28,024 nucleotides of DNA from Deltaproteobacteria bacterium UBA7527 (GTDB lineage: Bacteria; Desulfobacterota; Syntrophorhabdia; Syntrophorhabdales; Syntrophorhabdaceae), in contig DLMV01000031.1 of assembly GCA_002478225.1 (NCBI GenBank), positions 34,081-62,104 of the forward strand. Reading direction: 5' to 3'. Under the pieces are notes generated by a model, which saw nothing but the letters and a program-made list of their open reading frames with translations, made no database searches and was not told the DNA's origin. The translations under genes were made by a program, and so were the position numbers. Positions 15,490 through 23,882 of this stretch are shown piece after piece; positions within the stretch are counted from its first letter, which is position 1, and each line of letters begins with the position of its first letter.

Positions 15490-16554
15490 ATGAATAAGTT
15501 TAGCAGCATGTTCGGACAGATTCTACAGATATTCTCGAAAACGGAGTTCTATACAGCGGTGAAGGGGTTGAAGGCAGGGGAAAAACGCAACACGATCATG
15601 GAGACTCTATGAGAAGGTGTTCTGCCAGCTTCTCAATACGGTACGGACGGCAGCCCCGGGGAAGAAGAAGCTCCGCTTCAAAAACAGGCTCTTCAGCTTT
15701 GATGCCACCCTCATCGAACTGTTTCTCTCTTTTCGACTGGGCTACGTATCGTACGACCAAGGGGGCTGTAAAGCTTCATCTCCTTTTAGACCATGACGGG
15801 TACTTCCCTGTCTACGCCCATATAACAGACGGGCGTACCCACGAGGTGAGGATCGCCCGGAATCTCTTCTTTCCCAAAGGATCTCTTGTCGTCATCGGCA
15901 TGGGCTATGTGGATTATGCCCTATCATAAACAATATCTAAATCCTACTTTGCCCGATGGCGGGGTTAAGGCGTCTTTTTCGTGAGCCGGCAGAAGGTAAA
16001 CGCCAGTTGTACCGTCATTGAAGAGAAGCCTGTTCCCAAAAACAGCTTGGTCTTGAGGGACCATCAACGTGTATGCCTCCAGAAAGGATTATCCCCACCC
16101 CTTGAGGCGTATCGAGGTGTGGAATGCAACGAAGCAGGAGGTCATTGTCCTTATTACGAACCGTATGAACTTAGGTCCTGCCACCATTGCCTCTATCTAT
16201 AAAGACCTATGGCAGATTGAGATCTTCTTTAAAACGATCAAGCAGAACCTGACGATAAAGACCTTTGTGGGTACCTCCGCGAACGCGGTTATGGTCCGGA
16301 TCTGGACGGCGCCGATTTTGATCCTGCTTCTCAAGTACCTCATGTTCCGTTCCCGGTTCGACTGGTCGCTCTCCAACCTTATCGCCATGCTACGCTACAA
16401 CCTGTTTACCTACGGCGATCTGTGGGCATGGATCGATAGTCCTTATGAGGTGCCGCCCATCATACCGACGAGCGAACAGTTGATGTTGGAGTATGAATAC
16501 ATTGGACAGCATAATGGATTATGGGAAACAATCTTTACAGCAACCTCGTTGTGA
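15490..16554 (+). pseudogene. Broken IS4-family transposase
   Basis: Starts MNKFSSMFGQILQIFSKTEF at 15490, then after about residue 26 jumps to RLYEKVFCQLL (from 15602, another frame), which implies a large internal deletion. Further frame changes occur near 15725 and near 16085, with in-frame stops at 15927 and 15966. Recognisable blocks are FSFDATLIEL (first catalytic Asp present), KGAVKLHLLLDHDG, and GSLVVIGMGY, where the second Asp of the usual VIDRGY is Gly. The YREK signature reads YKDLWQIEIFFKTIK, with Arg changed to Leu. Even without the frameshifts it would be inactive. The 3' part (16069-16554) is still one long open frame. Confidence 0.9.
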
Positions 16555-16613
16555 AAGAGAGGATCTATGTGTCCAATATGGTGATTTTATTGGAGGCGAA
16601 TGTTGGGATTAGA

Positions 16614-16626
16614 TTATTTTGGACAG
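16614..16626 (-). repeat. Right terminal inverted repeat of the IS
   Basis: TTATTTTGGACAG, the exact reverse complement of 15404-15416. Heptamer-type sequence (GTTCACT at 16635, CTCCACT at 16642, GCCTTAC at 16649) starts 9 nt outside it. Confidence 0.85.
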
Positions 16627-16651
16627 CAGTGACCGTTCACTCTCCACTGCC

Positions 16652-18331
16652 TTACAGATCTACAATGAGTGAATTGTCTGTTTTGAATCCTTTGATCGTT
16701 GCCCCGGAGATCTTCTTAAAGAAATGGGCAATGAGTTCCCTGTCCTGCGGCTCATCAACGTAGTCCTTTATTCTCCGGTCATAAGCGATAAACCTCTTTT
16801 CTGCGAGGAAGGTCTTCATGACCATATCGTCGTGTCCGTTCCTTCCGCATTGCGCTTCGAGGAGGTTGCTCAGCCTCCGCAGTCCGCGGTCTCTGTCGAG
16901 CATCCGCTTCACAACATTGATGAACCTGACGATCTTCATGAATGTAAAGATTGCGTCACGGGGCAGGGCCGGGTTGATGGGCAGCATATAGCTTGACCGC
17001 AATGTCTTGACGTCTTTATCCCGGAAGCCGTCTGAGGATTCGTCGTATATGCGGCTTCCCGGTGCAAGGTAAAAGATGCTCGGGCCAAGCAGCATCCTCT
17101 TCCCCATGAGAAAGAGGATGGTCTCGATGATATCATCCGGTCTCTGGCCCGGCAGCCCTATGATAAAATGTACCTCCACGTCAAACAGCGACGCCTCAAG
17201 GAAAGGCACAAGTCTGAGGAAGTTCGCCGGCGCCGGCCGCTTCTGCCTCCCCACAACAGACTCGGACATATCAACGAGAGAAAAGTTTAAGCGCCGGAAA
17301 CCAGCATCTGACATATTTTTCAGCGTCCTGATATCCATCGTATCAGCATAGATACCGTTCATAGCGGAAAGGCTCAATCCTTTTCCCCTGAGAAGGGAGA
17401 GGACCTCATTGAAAAAATCAGGATCGAGGTTCAGCATGTCATCTTCGAAGTCGATCGCACCGATGCCTGCTTCAATACAGGAAGATATTTCCCGATCAAT
17501 GCTTCCGATGCTCCTTCTTCTGTAAGGAACAGGAGGCTTGCCGCAGAAGGCGCAGCGGAAAGGGCAGCCCCTCGACGTGAGAAAAAAGGTATAGTTCTTT
17601 CCGCCTATCCTGTAATCGGCAGGGGTCAACAGTTCCCTCGCGGGGATGCGGTCGATATCCTTTTCAATGACTGTATCGGATATGGAATGATCGCCGTTCT
17701 GCCTTGAAGAGACACCCGGGATGCCGGCGATGGTACTTCTGTCTGACCGTAATGCCCTGACCAATGAAGCAAGGGGCGTCTCGCCCTCCCCCCGTATGAC
17801 ATAGTCGACGTATGAACTGCCGAGCGGATGGCGAGGAAAAAGCGTGGGGTGCGTGCCGCCCATGACCGTTATTATGTCCTCGCTGACCTTTTTCGTTATC
17901 TTTGCTGCCTCGAGGGCTTCGAGGGAATACGTCGTGCATGAGGATGTGATCGCAACAATATCAGGTACGTGCCGCCTGATGACGGTCTCGATCTCTCTGC
18001 CGTCTGCACCGAAATGATAATACCTGCGGAAGAGGAAGAATGGCGAGGAGCGGTCATCCTGGTAGTAGTCCCGCAACTCCGGAAAGGGGTGGTCTTTGAT
18101 GATCTTTGGTCTTCTGTTGCTCCGCAAATCAACGATCGAGACGTCGCAAATGTCCTTTATCGCCGCTGCAAGGTAGGCAAGCGCAAGCGGATACGTCCGT
18201 ATGGACGTGTCGTAAAAATCCTCGATAGGCGGTTGCAGCAGAAGCACTTTCACGAAAAGATTATAATCGAAAATCCGATGAAACAATATCGTTTTCGCAG
18301 GAACATTTTTACTTGCTGCTCCACTGCGCAT
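16652..18331 (-). CDS. B12-binding-domain radical SAM protein
   Basis: 559 aa from ATG 18331. The N-terminal cobalamin-binding-like domain has VMGGTHPTLFP (about 156-166) and DYVIRGEGETP. The radical SAM core has CxxxCxxC at Cys256/260/263 (TSRGCPFRCAFCG), FEDDMLN near residue 297, and IIGLPGQRPDD. Family members methylate or rearrange unactivated carbons, often in lipid or cofactor synthesis; the substrate here is unknown. Start choice is open: ATG 18331 has an AAAGGA Shine-Dalgarno, but homology-like sequence begins VKVLLLQPP at a GTG at 18253, 6 nt after a TATAAT box. The stop codon TAA falls inside a GTAAGGC heptamer. Confidence 0.88.
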   Translation of the reverse strand: MRSGAASKNVPAKTILFHRIFDYNLFVKVLLLQPPIEDFYDTSIRTYPLALAYLAAAIKDICDVSIVDLRSNRRPKIIKDHPFPELRDYYQDDRSSPFFLFRRYYHFGADGREIETVIRRHVPDIVAITSSCTTYSLEALEAAKITKKVSEDIITVMGGTHPTLFPRHPLGSSYVDYVIRGEGETPLASLVRALRSDRSTIAGIPGVSSRQNGDHSISDTVIEKDIDRIPARELLTPADYRIGGKNYTFFLTSRGCPFRCAFCGKPPVPYRRRSIGSIDREISSCIEAGIGAIDFEDDMLNLDPDFFNEVLSLLRGKGLSLSAMNGIYADTMDIRTLKNMSDAGFRRLNFSLVDMSESVVGRQKRPAPANFLRLVPFLEASLFDVEVHFIIGLPGQRPDDIIETILFLMGKRMLLGPSIFYLAPGSRIYDESSDGFRDKDVKTLRSSYMLPINPALPRDAIFTFMKIVRFINVVKRMLDRDRGLRRLSNLLEAQCGRNGHDDMVMKTFLAEKRFIAYDRRIKDYVDEPQDRELIAHFFKKISGATIKGFKTDNSLIVDL

Positions 18332-18796
18332 TGCTTTCCTTTAAAACCATTTATTTACGCCGGAACGCTGTCTCCTCTGCTCGCTCGCTGCGCGCTGCTT
18401 GCCCTGGCAACGATTCGCTCCCATTCAATTCTTGATCTCGCTTATGTCGCTTAAGACAGCGAGAATTGGCCTGAACACGACGCTGGCCGCAGGCACATTT
18501 CAGCTCATCGGCAATGGTCGCGGGGTACCTGGCTCGATGCCGGGTCGCTCCAAGCAGTGTTCGAGGCTCGCTAACGGAAAAGCTCCTTCCGGCTTAAATA
18601 ATCGAAAAACAAGACCGGTCTCTATACGCTGTCTTTTGTCAGTGCCTGGCCCTTTTTGTTTTTCCTTTCAACGTTTCATCATGTCGCTCTTTGGATAGTC
18701 CATAAGTTAGTTATTTAGTTATGGACGTCCCCGTCGCCACAGGCAATAATCATGAACTACAGAGAGAAATGGAGCATTTTGTTTTTTGAGGAAGAT
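18332..18796. other. 465-bp gap without a convincing gene
   Basis: No protein family or RNA gene recognised. Visible structure: a hairpin CTCGC-TTA-TGTC / GACA-GCGAG around 18432-18463, a near-perfect stem ACCTGGC / GCCGGGT around 18518-18536, and ATGGACGTCCCCGTCGCC at 18721-18738, which is 16/18 identical to 9505-9522 and, as there, follows an AT-rich TTAG/TTTA run. It may be the remnant of a mobile or repetitive element. An open frame through 18399-18698 lacks a good start and any recognisable motif. Confidence 0.5.
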
Positions 18797-19774
18797 TTAT
18801 GCCCTTGAGTATACCATCTTTTGTTCTCGCATCTTCTTTCTTATCATCCCTTTTCCATCAAGGTATTTTAAATGAGCGATCGTCTCTCCGGTAGCAAAAA
18901 ATTTCTGCAGGGCAGGAAAAGAGCTCCAGGATTCACAATCAATATTCCATGTCATCTGTGATGCCACCTGATATGCATTTTTACTGCCTTCTTCCAGTAT
19001 GGAGATTACCTCGTCACCTCGCTGCCGGTGATGATCTTTTAATTCCCTTATCCTCTCTTTACAATTCCTGAAAATATCTTTATGGCCCGGCAGAACAAGC
19101 TCGATATCCAGTTCATACACCCTGTCCAGGCTTGAGAGATATTTTTTCAGAGGGTCCTCAGCATCATACTTCGAGAGGATGGCAGGGGTTATCTCACTTA
19201 GAAGGTGATCTCCCGATATTAAGATCCTCTTATTGGGCTCGTATAGACACGTATGGCCATTGCTGTGACCTGGTGTTGTTACGCATTTAAATTGGTAATC
19301 CCCTATATTTAATACCTCCCCGTCTTTTAGAAACGTAAAAGGGAGGGGCTCCCTCCAGTTATGTTTATTGGCAGCATGGAAGGTAAGGGCCTTTTGAAGC
19401 TCGCCTTCAGGAAAACCGCTCATTCGACCGGAATTTACGAGGTCAGGCAAAAAGTTATCCGATCTTACCCAATCAATACCGGCAGATTCTATTTCGTTAA
19501 AGTATATCGTTGAGTGGTCAGCTATTAATACAGGGGCAAGGCTGAAATGATCTATGTGAAAATGGGTAATGAAAAAGTCTGTCTTTTCCAAATCCACTCC
19601 AAGTTCCCTCAAGCCGGCCTGCATTGCTTGCCTGCATTCTTCAACATCCATCCCCGTATCGATAATCAAATTTCTGTCCTTTGCCTTGATCACATAGGAG
19701 TTGATGGATTGTAATGCCATATCGGGGAGAGGGATCTCAATTTTGTATAGGTTTGAAGTAATTTGTTCTATCAT
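18797..19774 (-). CDS. Metallo-beta-lactamase-fold hydrolase
   Basis: 325 aa. The metal-site set is complete: HFHIDH at 71-76, His170 (TTPGHSNGH), Asp189 (ISGDH) and His231 (LPGH). The C-terminal 80 residues look like a small winged-helix extension, as in LACTB2/YflN-like members. The family hydrolyses thioesters, phosphodiesters or lactones; the substrate is not predictable here. The start has only a weak AGGT ribosome site. It is divergent from the solute-binding protein gene at 19938 across a 163-nt gap. Confidence 0.9.
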   Translation of the reverse strand: MIEQITSNLYKIEIPLPDMALQSINSYVIKAKDRNLIIDTGMDVEECRQAMQAGLRELGVDLEKTDFFITHFHIDHFSLAPVLIADHSTIYFNEIESAGIDWVRSDNFLPDLVNSGRMSGFPEGELQKALTFHAANKHNWREPLPFTFLKDGEVLNIGDYQFKCVTTPGHSNGHTCLYEPNKRILISGDHLLSEITPAILSKYDAEDPLKKYLSSLDRVYELDIELVLPGHKDIFRNCKERIRELKDHHRQRGDEVISILEEGSKNAYQVASQMTWNIDCESWSSFPALQKFFATGETIAHLKYLDGKGMIRKKMREQKMVYSRA

Positions 19775-19937
19775 AAACTGACCTGCCCGACATTATTGTA
19801 CCACTTTTAACGTTGGTTTCTCCACTTGAATTCCAGGCCTGCTGTGTATTTCGCTTTACAAAATATCCATAACAAATGTAATCTTAGGTATACCAAACAA
19901 TGCATAATATTAAAAATCCATTATGGAGGGAGAGTAT

Positions 19938-20732
19938 ATGAAAAAGTTTGTGGCATGTCTTGTAGCAGCGCTGATGCTTGTTGTCGCGGCAACCGCTTCA
20001 GCAGGACCCATCATTGACAAGATAGTAAAAAGAGGTGAATTGCTCGTCGGTTCGTCCGGGGATTATCCTCCTTTGACGGCAAAAACAAAAAGCGGCAAGC
20101 TCATCGGGATCGACATCGATCTTGCGACGCTCATCGCAAATGAGATGGGCGTCAAACTGAAGGTCGTCCAGATGCCCTTCAATACCCTTCTTGCCGCACT
20201 GAAGTCCGGCAAGATCGACATGGTCCTGTCATGTATGACCATAACCTCCGAAAGGAATCTCAAGTTCGCATTCGTAGGTCCCTATTTCGTTTCCGGGCAG
20301 TCCATCCTTACCACAAAAGAGATGGCCCTGAACGTGAGGACCCTGAAGGAGATCAATAAGGCCGACTTTTCACTCGCTGTACCTCTCGGCACCACCAGCG
20401 AGGTCATCGCAAAGATGAGCCTGCCCCTGACAAGGCTCGAGGTTGCAAAAGACATGGACGAAGCGATACAGCTTCTTCTTTCCGGCAAGGTCAAGGCTGT
20501 CATGTCCGATGTCGCGGCATGTGCCGTTACCGTATTCCGCAATCAGGACAAGGGATTGGTCGCGACGCCCCCGCTCACCTTTGAACCGTTCGGCATTGCC
20601 GTCCGCCAGGGCGATCCTCTGCTCGTAAACTGGCTCAACAACGTCCTTCTGAATGCCCAGGGCAACGGCGTCCTCGACGACCTTCAGGCAAAATGGTTCC
20701 AGGACTCATCATGGATGAAGGAGCTGCCGTAG
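19938..20732 (+). CDS. ABC-type amino-acid-like solute-binding protein (family 3)
   Basis: 264 aa. The signal peptide is MKKFVACLVAALMLVVAATASA, so the protein is periplasmic. The SBP_bac_3 pattern is clear: GSSGDYPPLT, GIDIDLATLIANEMGVKLKVV, LKSGKIDMVLSCMTITSER and FVGPYFVSGQ. Such proteins bind polar amino acids or related small ligands for an ABC permease, but no permease or ATPase gene is nearby. The ATG at 19923 is rejected in favour of 19938 because GGAGGGAG lies 5 nt before the latter. A possible promoter TTTACA-N18-TAATCT lies upstream (about 19855-19884). The gene ends 16 nt from a convergent DUF169 gene. Confidence 0.92.
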   Translation: MKKFVACLVAALMLVVAATASAGPIIDKIVKRGELLVGSSGDYPPLTAKTKSGKLIGIDIDLATLIANEMGVKLKVVQMPFNTLLAALKSGKIDMVLSCMTITSERNLKFAFVGPYFVSGQSILTTKEMALNVRTLKEINKADFSLAVPLGTTSEVIAKMSLPLTRLEVAKDMDEAIQLLLSGKVKAVMSDVAACAVTVFRNQDKGLVATPPLTFEPFGIAVRQGDPLLVNWLNNVLLNAQGNGVLDDLQAKWFQDSSWMKELP

Positions 20733-20748
20733 TATAAGGTCTTCTGCA

Positions 20749-21507
20749 CTATGATGCGATCCGCCTTCTCACCTTTTTCCAGCTTTCCGTGGCAAGGAAG
20801 CTCTCTTCCATGTTGGCGACCATGGTCTTGAACTTCTTCATGGGGAAGGTGATAGTGAGAACGTCCTTCTGCACGCAGGGTCTCGCGGACACGTCGAACA
20901 TGCCGAGGACGCCCCGCGGGTGTCGTGAACGATTTTCGAGGTATGGATATAGAACGATCGTTGCGCAGCCGGCTCCGAACGGCGTGAAGACGCCGTTCAG
21001 CTCCTTCTCGTCGTAGTTCGCGAGTGTGAAGAGTCCTGACAGAACATCGGGGGGCGCAAAAAATATCACCGCCTCCGGGTTGTCTCCTTTGTCGAGAAGG
21101 TCCCATCGCTTGAAGATGATATATTTGCCCGGTGCACGCAGTGTGGGAACTTTTTTCATTATCGTATTGACCAGCGCCGGCGACTTCTTATACCGTTCGC
21201 CCGCAAGCTCGCCGGGTATCCCGTAGGAGAGGAAATACTCGAAGTTCGGCCTCAGGACCTCCGAGAAGCCGAAATACCGCTTACCCCCCTCGCAGCCCAT
21301 AGAATAGATGTCAAAGCACAGGGGCTTCCCGCTCCTCGCCCGCGCAAGGTCGGCGATGACGCACCTGTGCACCCCTGAGCTTTTCGGCGGCCTCACCTTT
21401 CGCGCCGCATCTTCGCTGTCCGTATAGAAAAAGGCGACTGGCAGCTCAGTTCCGTTGAAATACCGAGCCCACAGTTCCATGAACCTCTCTTTCAATCTCA
21501 TGTCCAT
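20749..21507 (-). CDS. DUF169 family protein
   Basis: 252 aa. Matches the DUF169 (COG2043) pattern: ELPVAFFYTD near the N-terminus, a central GKPLCFDIYSMGCEGGKRYFGF, and FTPFGAGCATIVLYPY. The conserved cysteines suggest a metal or cofactor site, but the family's function is not established; it is common in anaerobes and methanogens. The start has GGGAGGT 4 nt upstream. A promoter candidate lies at 21544-21571. It converges with the solute-binding protein gene. Confidence 0.85.
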   Translation of the reverse strand: MDMRLKERFMELWARYFNGTELPVAFFYTDSEDAARKVRPPKSSGVHRCVIADLARARSGKPLCFDIYSMGCEGGKRYFGFSEVLRPNFEYFLSYGIPGELAGERYKKSPALVNTIMKKVPTLRAPGKYIIFKRWDLLDKGDNPEAVIFFAPPDVLSGLFTLANYDEKELNGVFTPFGAGCATIVLYPYLENRSRHPRGVLGMFDVSARPCVQKDVLTITFPMKKFKTMVANMEESFLATESWKKVRRRIAS

Positions 21508-21543
21508 ACTGACCTCCCGTTATGGCATTTATTATCACCCTCA

Positions 21544-21571
21544 TTATTAAACGTTTAGTGTAATTTTTCAA
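21544..21571 (-). promoter_or_regulatory. Candidate promoter of the DUF169 gene
   Basis: On the minus strand, TTGAAA (21566-21571) and TAATAA (21544-21549) are separated by 16 nt, giving a leader of about 30 nt with the GGGAGGT ribosome site. Confidence 0.5.
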
Positions 21572-21648
21572 TAACTCTGGCTGCCAAAAAACTATTGACA
21601 TTTGAAGAGTTGACCCCAATTGTTTTTCCGGTGGGTAGGTTTGTTTTA

Positions 21649-21657
21649 TGTTATACT
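21649..21657 (+). promoter_or_regulatory. Extended -10 box just before the alpha/beta hydrolase
   Basis: An extended -10 (TG-T-TATACT; hexamer 21652-21657) ends 9 nt before the ATG at 21667. No convincing -35 and no Shine-Dalgarno are seen. Transcription would begin only a few bases before the start codon. Confidence 0.45.
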
Positions 21658-21666
21658 CATCACACC

Positions 21667-22590
21667 ATGCAAACAAATATAAAGAGGCTGCTGTTCAATA
21701 TCATCATCGCAGCCGCGCTCACATACCTTGGCCTCACCGTCATGATCTATTTCCAGCAGGACGGCATGGTCTATGTCCCGGAAAGGACGATCACGCACGA
21801 TCCGAAAAATATCGGGTTGGAGTATGAAGAAGTTGCTGTCAGGACAAAGGACGGCATCTCCATATCGGGGTGGTACATTCCTGCAAAGAACGAGAAAGCG
21901 GTTATTCTTTTCTGCCACGGGAATGCCGGGAACATATCCAACCGGCTCGACTCTGTCAGGATCTTCAACAACCTCTCCTTAAGCGTCCTCATTTTCGATT
22001 ACAGGGGCTACGGAAAAAGCGAAGGAAGGCCATCGGAAGAAGGCACATACCTCGACGCCGAGGCAGCGTGGGACTACCTGGTCACCGTAAAGAAGATACC
22101 GCCCGGCAGGATCATTGCCTTTGGCCGTTCGCTGGGGGGAGCCGTCGCAGCGGAGATCGCGGCAAGGAGATCGCCTGCCGCATTGATCATCGAATCCCGC
22201 TTCACATCTGTCCCCGACCTCGGCAAAAACATATATCCCTGGCTTCCTGTCAAGCTTATATCAAAATTTCACTACGCAACGATAGACAAGATACGAACTG
22301 TCAGATGCCCTAAGCTGATCATCCACAGCAGGAAAGACGACATAGTCCCCTTCGAGCACGGCAGGGCAATTTATGAGAAGGCCGCGCTCCCGAAAGAATT
22401 CCTCGAGATACGCGGAGGCCACAATGACGGCTTTCTCCTCTCAGGAAGGATATATACGGAAGGGATAGAAGGATTCCTTGAGAGACATGTGTATAAATCA
22501 GCTCATGGCGAAAAGAACGTGAGTCGTAAGGCGTCAGGCGGGAGGCGGGAAAAACCCGTTGCTCGATACTGGTCGCTGGATGCTGGCTAA
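21667..22590 (+). CDS. Membrane-anchored alpha/beta hydrolase (BEM46-like)
   Basis: 307 aa from ATG 21667. One N-terminal membrane segment (about residues 8-28), then an alpha/beta hydrolase domain with HGNAGN (84-89), nucleophile Ser155 in GRSLGG, acid Asp224 or Asp225 (SRKDDIVP) and His252 (GGHNDG). It resembles the BEM46/YfhR group of serine hydrolases of unknown substrate. The frame is open to 21595, but the extra residues run through the promoter region. Residues from about 284 onward (NVSRKASGG to the end) are encoded by heptamer repeats, so the original stop was probably lost or overrun near 22516. Confidence 0.88.
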   Translation: MQTNIKRLLFNIIIAAALTYLGLTVMIYFQQDGMVYVPERTITHDPKNIGLEYEEVAVRTKDGISISGWYIPAKNEKAVILFCHGNAGNISNRLDSVRIFNNLSLSVLIFDYRGYGKSEGRPSEEGTYLDAEAAWDYLVTVKKIPPGRIIAFGRSLGGAVAAEIAARRSPAALIIESRFTSVPDLGKNIYPWLPVKLISKFHYATIDKIRTVRCPKLIIHSRKDDIVPFEHGRAIYEKAALPKEFLEIRGGHNDGFLLSGRIYTEGIEGFLERHVYKSAHGEKNVSRKASGGRREKPVARYWSLDAG

Positions 22591-22735
22591 GACCTCAATA
22601 GTTCATACCCTTGGATCGCCACGTCGCTTCACTCCTCGCGTTGACAATCCCAAGAGCCTTGTTCCTGGTACTTCGTTTCTTGTATCTTGCTTCTTGCAAT
22701 GTATCAGACCAGCATCGAGTGACGAGCATCCTGTG
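22519..22735. repeat. Heptamer-phased mosaic repeat cluster R4
   Basis: Begins inside the hydrolase reading frame. GTGAGTC at 22519, GTAAGGC at 22526, GTCAGGC at 22533, GGGAGGC at 22540; CTCGATA at 22562, CTGGTCG at 22569, CTGGATG at 22576; TTGTTCC at 22659 through TTGCAAT at 22694, six phased units; CAGCATC at 22710, GAGTGAC at 22717, GAGCATC at 22724. A reverse GCGAG-type arm is at 22614-22644. It separates the hydrolase from the convergent MetE-like gene. Confidence 0.85.
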
Positions 22736-22741
22736 TCCGAT

Positions 22742-23725
22742 TTACGCGAATTCCCTCAGCAGCTCCATCGCCCGGCGGGCTTCTTCTGCGGTTAAGCTTC
22801 CGAGGCCGCAGCTCGGCGTCACGAGGATATCCCGGTCTTTTATCACAGCATCAATCGCTGTTATGGAGTTGATGAACTTTGTCTTTAATGCCTTGATCTC
22901 TTTCGCGGAAGCCTTCAGCACCTCTTCCGAGGACGGGACGATCCCCGGGGCTATCCAGCCGCCTTTTGCAAGGAATCCGGCGAGTTCGTCCCTGTAGTAG
23001 AAGATCGTGTCCAGGTAATTGAACGCATCGTAATTGATGATGTCGACATCGGAATTGAGCAGCACCGACCAGTCCGTGTTCCCGCAGCAATGGACACCGC
23101 GCCGTGCGTCAAGCCCTGCCGCAACCTCGTTGAACATGGCAACAACATCCTCCTTCGGGATCGACACATAGGCGGAACCGAATGAGACCATGTAGGGCTC
23201 GTCAAAGAAGATGATGATGTCCTTTTCCGGGTACGATGTCTTGATGGCGTCTATCATCCACCGTGCCTTCATGTGGAGCGCCTTGAGAATGATATCAAAG
23301 AACCCGGGATTATAGATGATCGGTTTGTCCTGTTCATCCTTCAGGCCGAGGCCCATGCTGAAGGGCCCTGTGAGCTGGCACTTGATGAATTTCACGCCCT
23401 GCCTGATATCCTGCAGCCTTTCAAGGAAACGGTAGAAGCCGGGCGCCGCCTTTTCCGATACTGCAAAGGCGTCTAATGTTCTTTTGGAACAGTTCTCATA
23501 AAACTCCTCTATCCCGTCGGTCTTCGTCGTATCAACAAAGGCGCTGCCGCTCCCTTCGTCGATGACAACCGAAGGAACTGATTCGAGGAAAGCTGTATAC
23601 ATGTTCTCTGCAGGCGCCCTCCTGGGAAGCTGCGGCCAGAAGGGTATCTCCGCGCAGGAGGAGAATATGACGTCTATCGCCTCATCGATATCTGCAAATG
23701 GAAAACTTCCTATGCCCGTTATCAT
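22742..23725 (-). CDS. Core-MetE-like methyltransferase (UROD/MetE superfamily)
   Basis: 327 aa, about the size of the catalytic C-terminal half of cobalamin-independent methionine synthase, with no N-terminal MetE half. Zinc ligands His212 and Cys214 (VHCCGN) and Cys306 (TPSCGLGS) match the MetE His-x-Cys...Cys site; the Glu ligand position seems to be Asp233 (NYDAF). ITGIGSFPF at the N-terminus and FFDEPYM are typical of this group. Short core-MetE proteins are known to take methyl groups from corrinoid proteins rather than folate. Methionine synthesis is likely but another thiol acceptor is possible. No Shine-Dalgarno; a promoter-like pair puts the transcript start at or near the ATG. Confidence 0.82.
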   Translation of the reverse strand: MITGIGSFPFADIDEAIDVIFSSCAEIPFWPQLPRRAPAENMYTAFLESVPSVVIDEGSGSAFVDTTKTDGIEEFYENCSKRTLDAFAVSEKAAPGFYRFLERLQDIRQGVKFIKCQLTGPFSMGLGLKDEQDKPIIYNPGFFDIILKALHMKARWMIDAIKTSYPEKDIIIFFDEPYMVSFGSAYVSIPKEDVVAMFNEVAAGLDARRGVHCCGNTDWSVLLNSDVDIINYDAFNYLDTIFYYRDELAGFLAKGGWIAPGIVPSSEEVLKASAKEIKALKTKFINSITAIDAVIKDRDILVTPSCGLGSLTAEEARRAMELLREFA

Positions 23726-23732
23726 GGCTTAA

Positions 23733-23761
23733 TTATTAGCATATCCTGTGCGGCAAGTAAA
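23733..23761 (-). promoter_or_regulatory. Candidate promoter of the MetE-like gene
   Basis: On the minus strand, TTTACT (23756-23761) and TAATAA (23733-23738) are separated by 17 nt. The -10 ends 7 nt before the ATG, so the mRNA would be leaderless or nearly so. Confidence 0.45.
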
Positions 23762-23813
23762 GCGATCCTGAATACACGGGATGCATACCCCTCGCTTTTT
23801 ACCCTTGCGGGTA

Positions 23814-23841
23814 TTGCGATCCGCGTCTATAGTTGTATAAG
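23814..23841 (+). promoter_or_regulatory. Candidate promoter of the thioredoxin-like selenoprotein gene
   Basis: TTGCGA (23814-23819) and TATAAG (23836-23841) are separated by 16 nt. The leader of about 35 nt carries an AGGAGG ribosome site. Just upstream, TACCC/GGGTA forms a small 5-bp hairpin (23800-23813). Confidence 0.5.
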
Positions 23842-23882
23842 ACATCCGGACTTATCAACTTAAGTAAAAAGGAGGGCTATTC

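Larger units (their letters stand above)
15404..16626 (+). mobile_element. Degenerate IS4-family insertion sequence (1,223 bp)
   Basis: Bounded by perfect 13-bp terminal inverted repeats, CTGTCCAAAATAA at 15404-15416 and its reverse complement at 16614-16626. The interior is a broken IS4-type transposase. No clear target-site duplication is visible: the flanking 9 bases match at only about 5 positions. It separates the PAS-LuxR gene from the radical SAM gene. Shorter than I would expect for a full-length member because the 5' third of the transposase has an internal deletion. Confidence 0.88.

Noticed and set aside
18399..18698. Open frame of about 100 codons on +
   Set aside because: No good start, ribosome site or recognisable motif; composition looks like translated non-coding DNA.
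18332..18796. tRNA or other structured RNA in the 465-bp gap
   Set aside because: Short hairpins are present, but there is no T-arm-like GGTTCRA block or cloverleaf spacing.
22559..22795. Open frame across the R4 gap
   Set aside because: Runs through heptamer repeats and the 3' end of the MetE-like gene on the other strand; no family resemblance.
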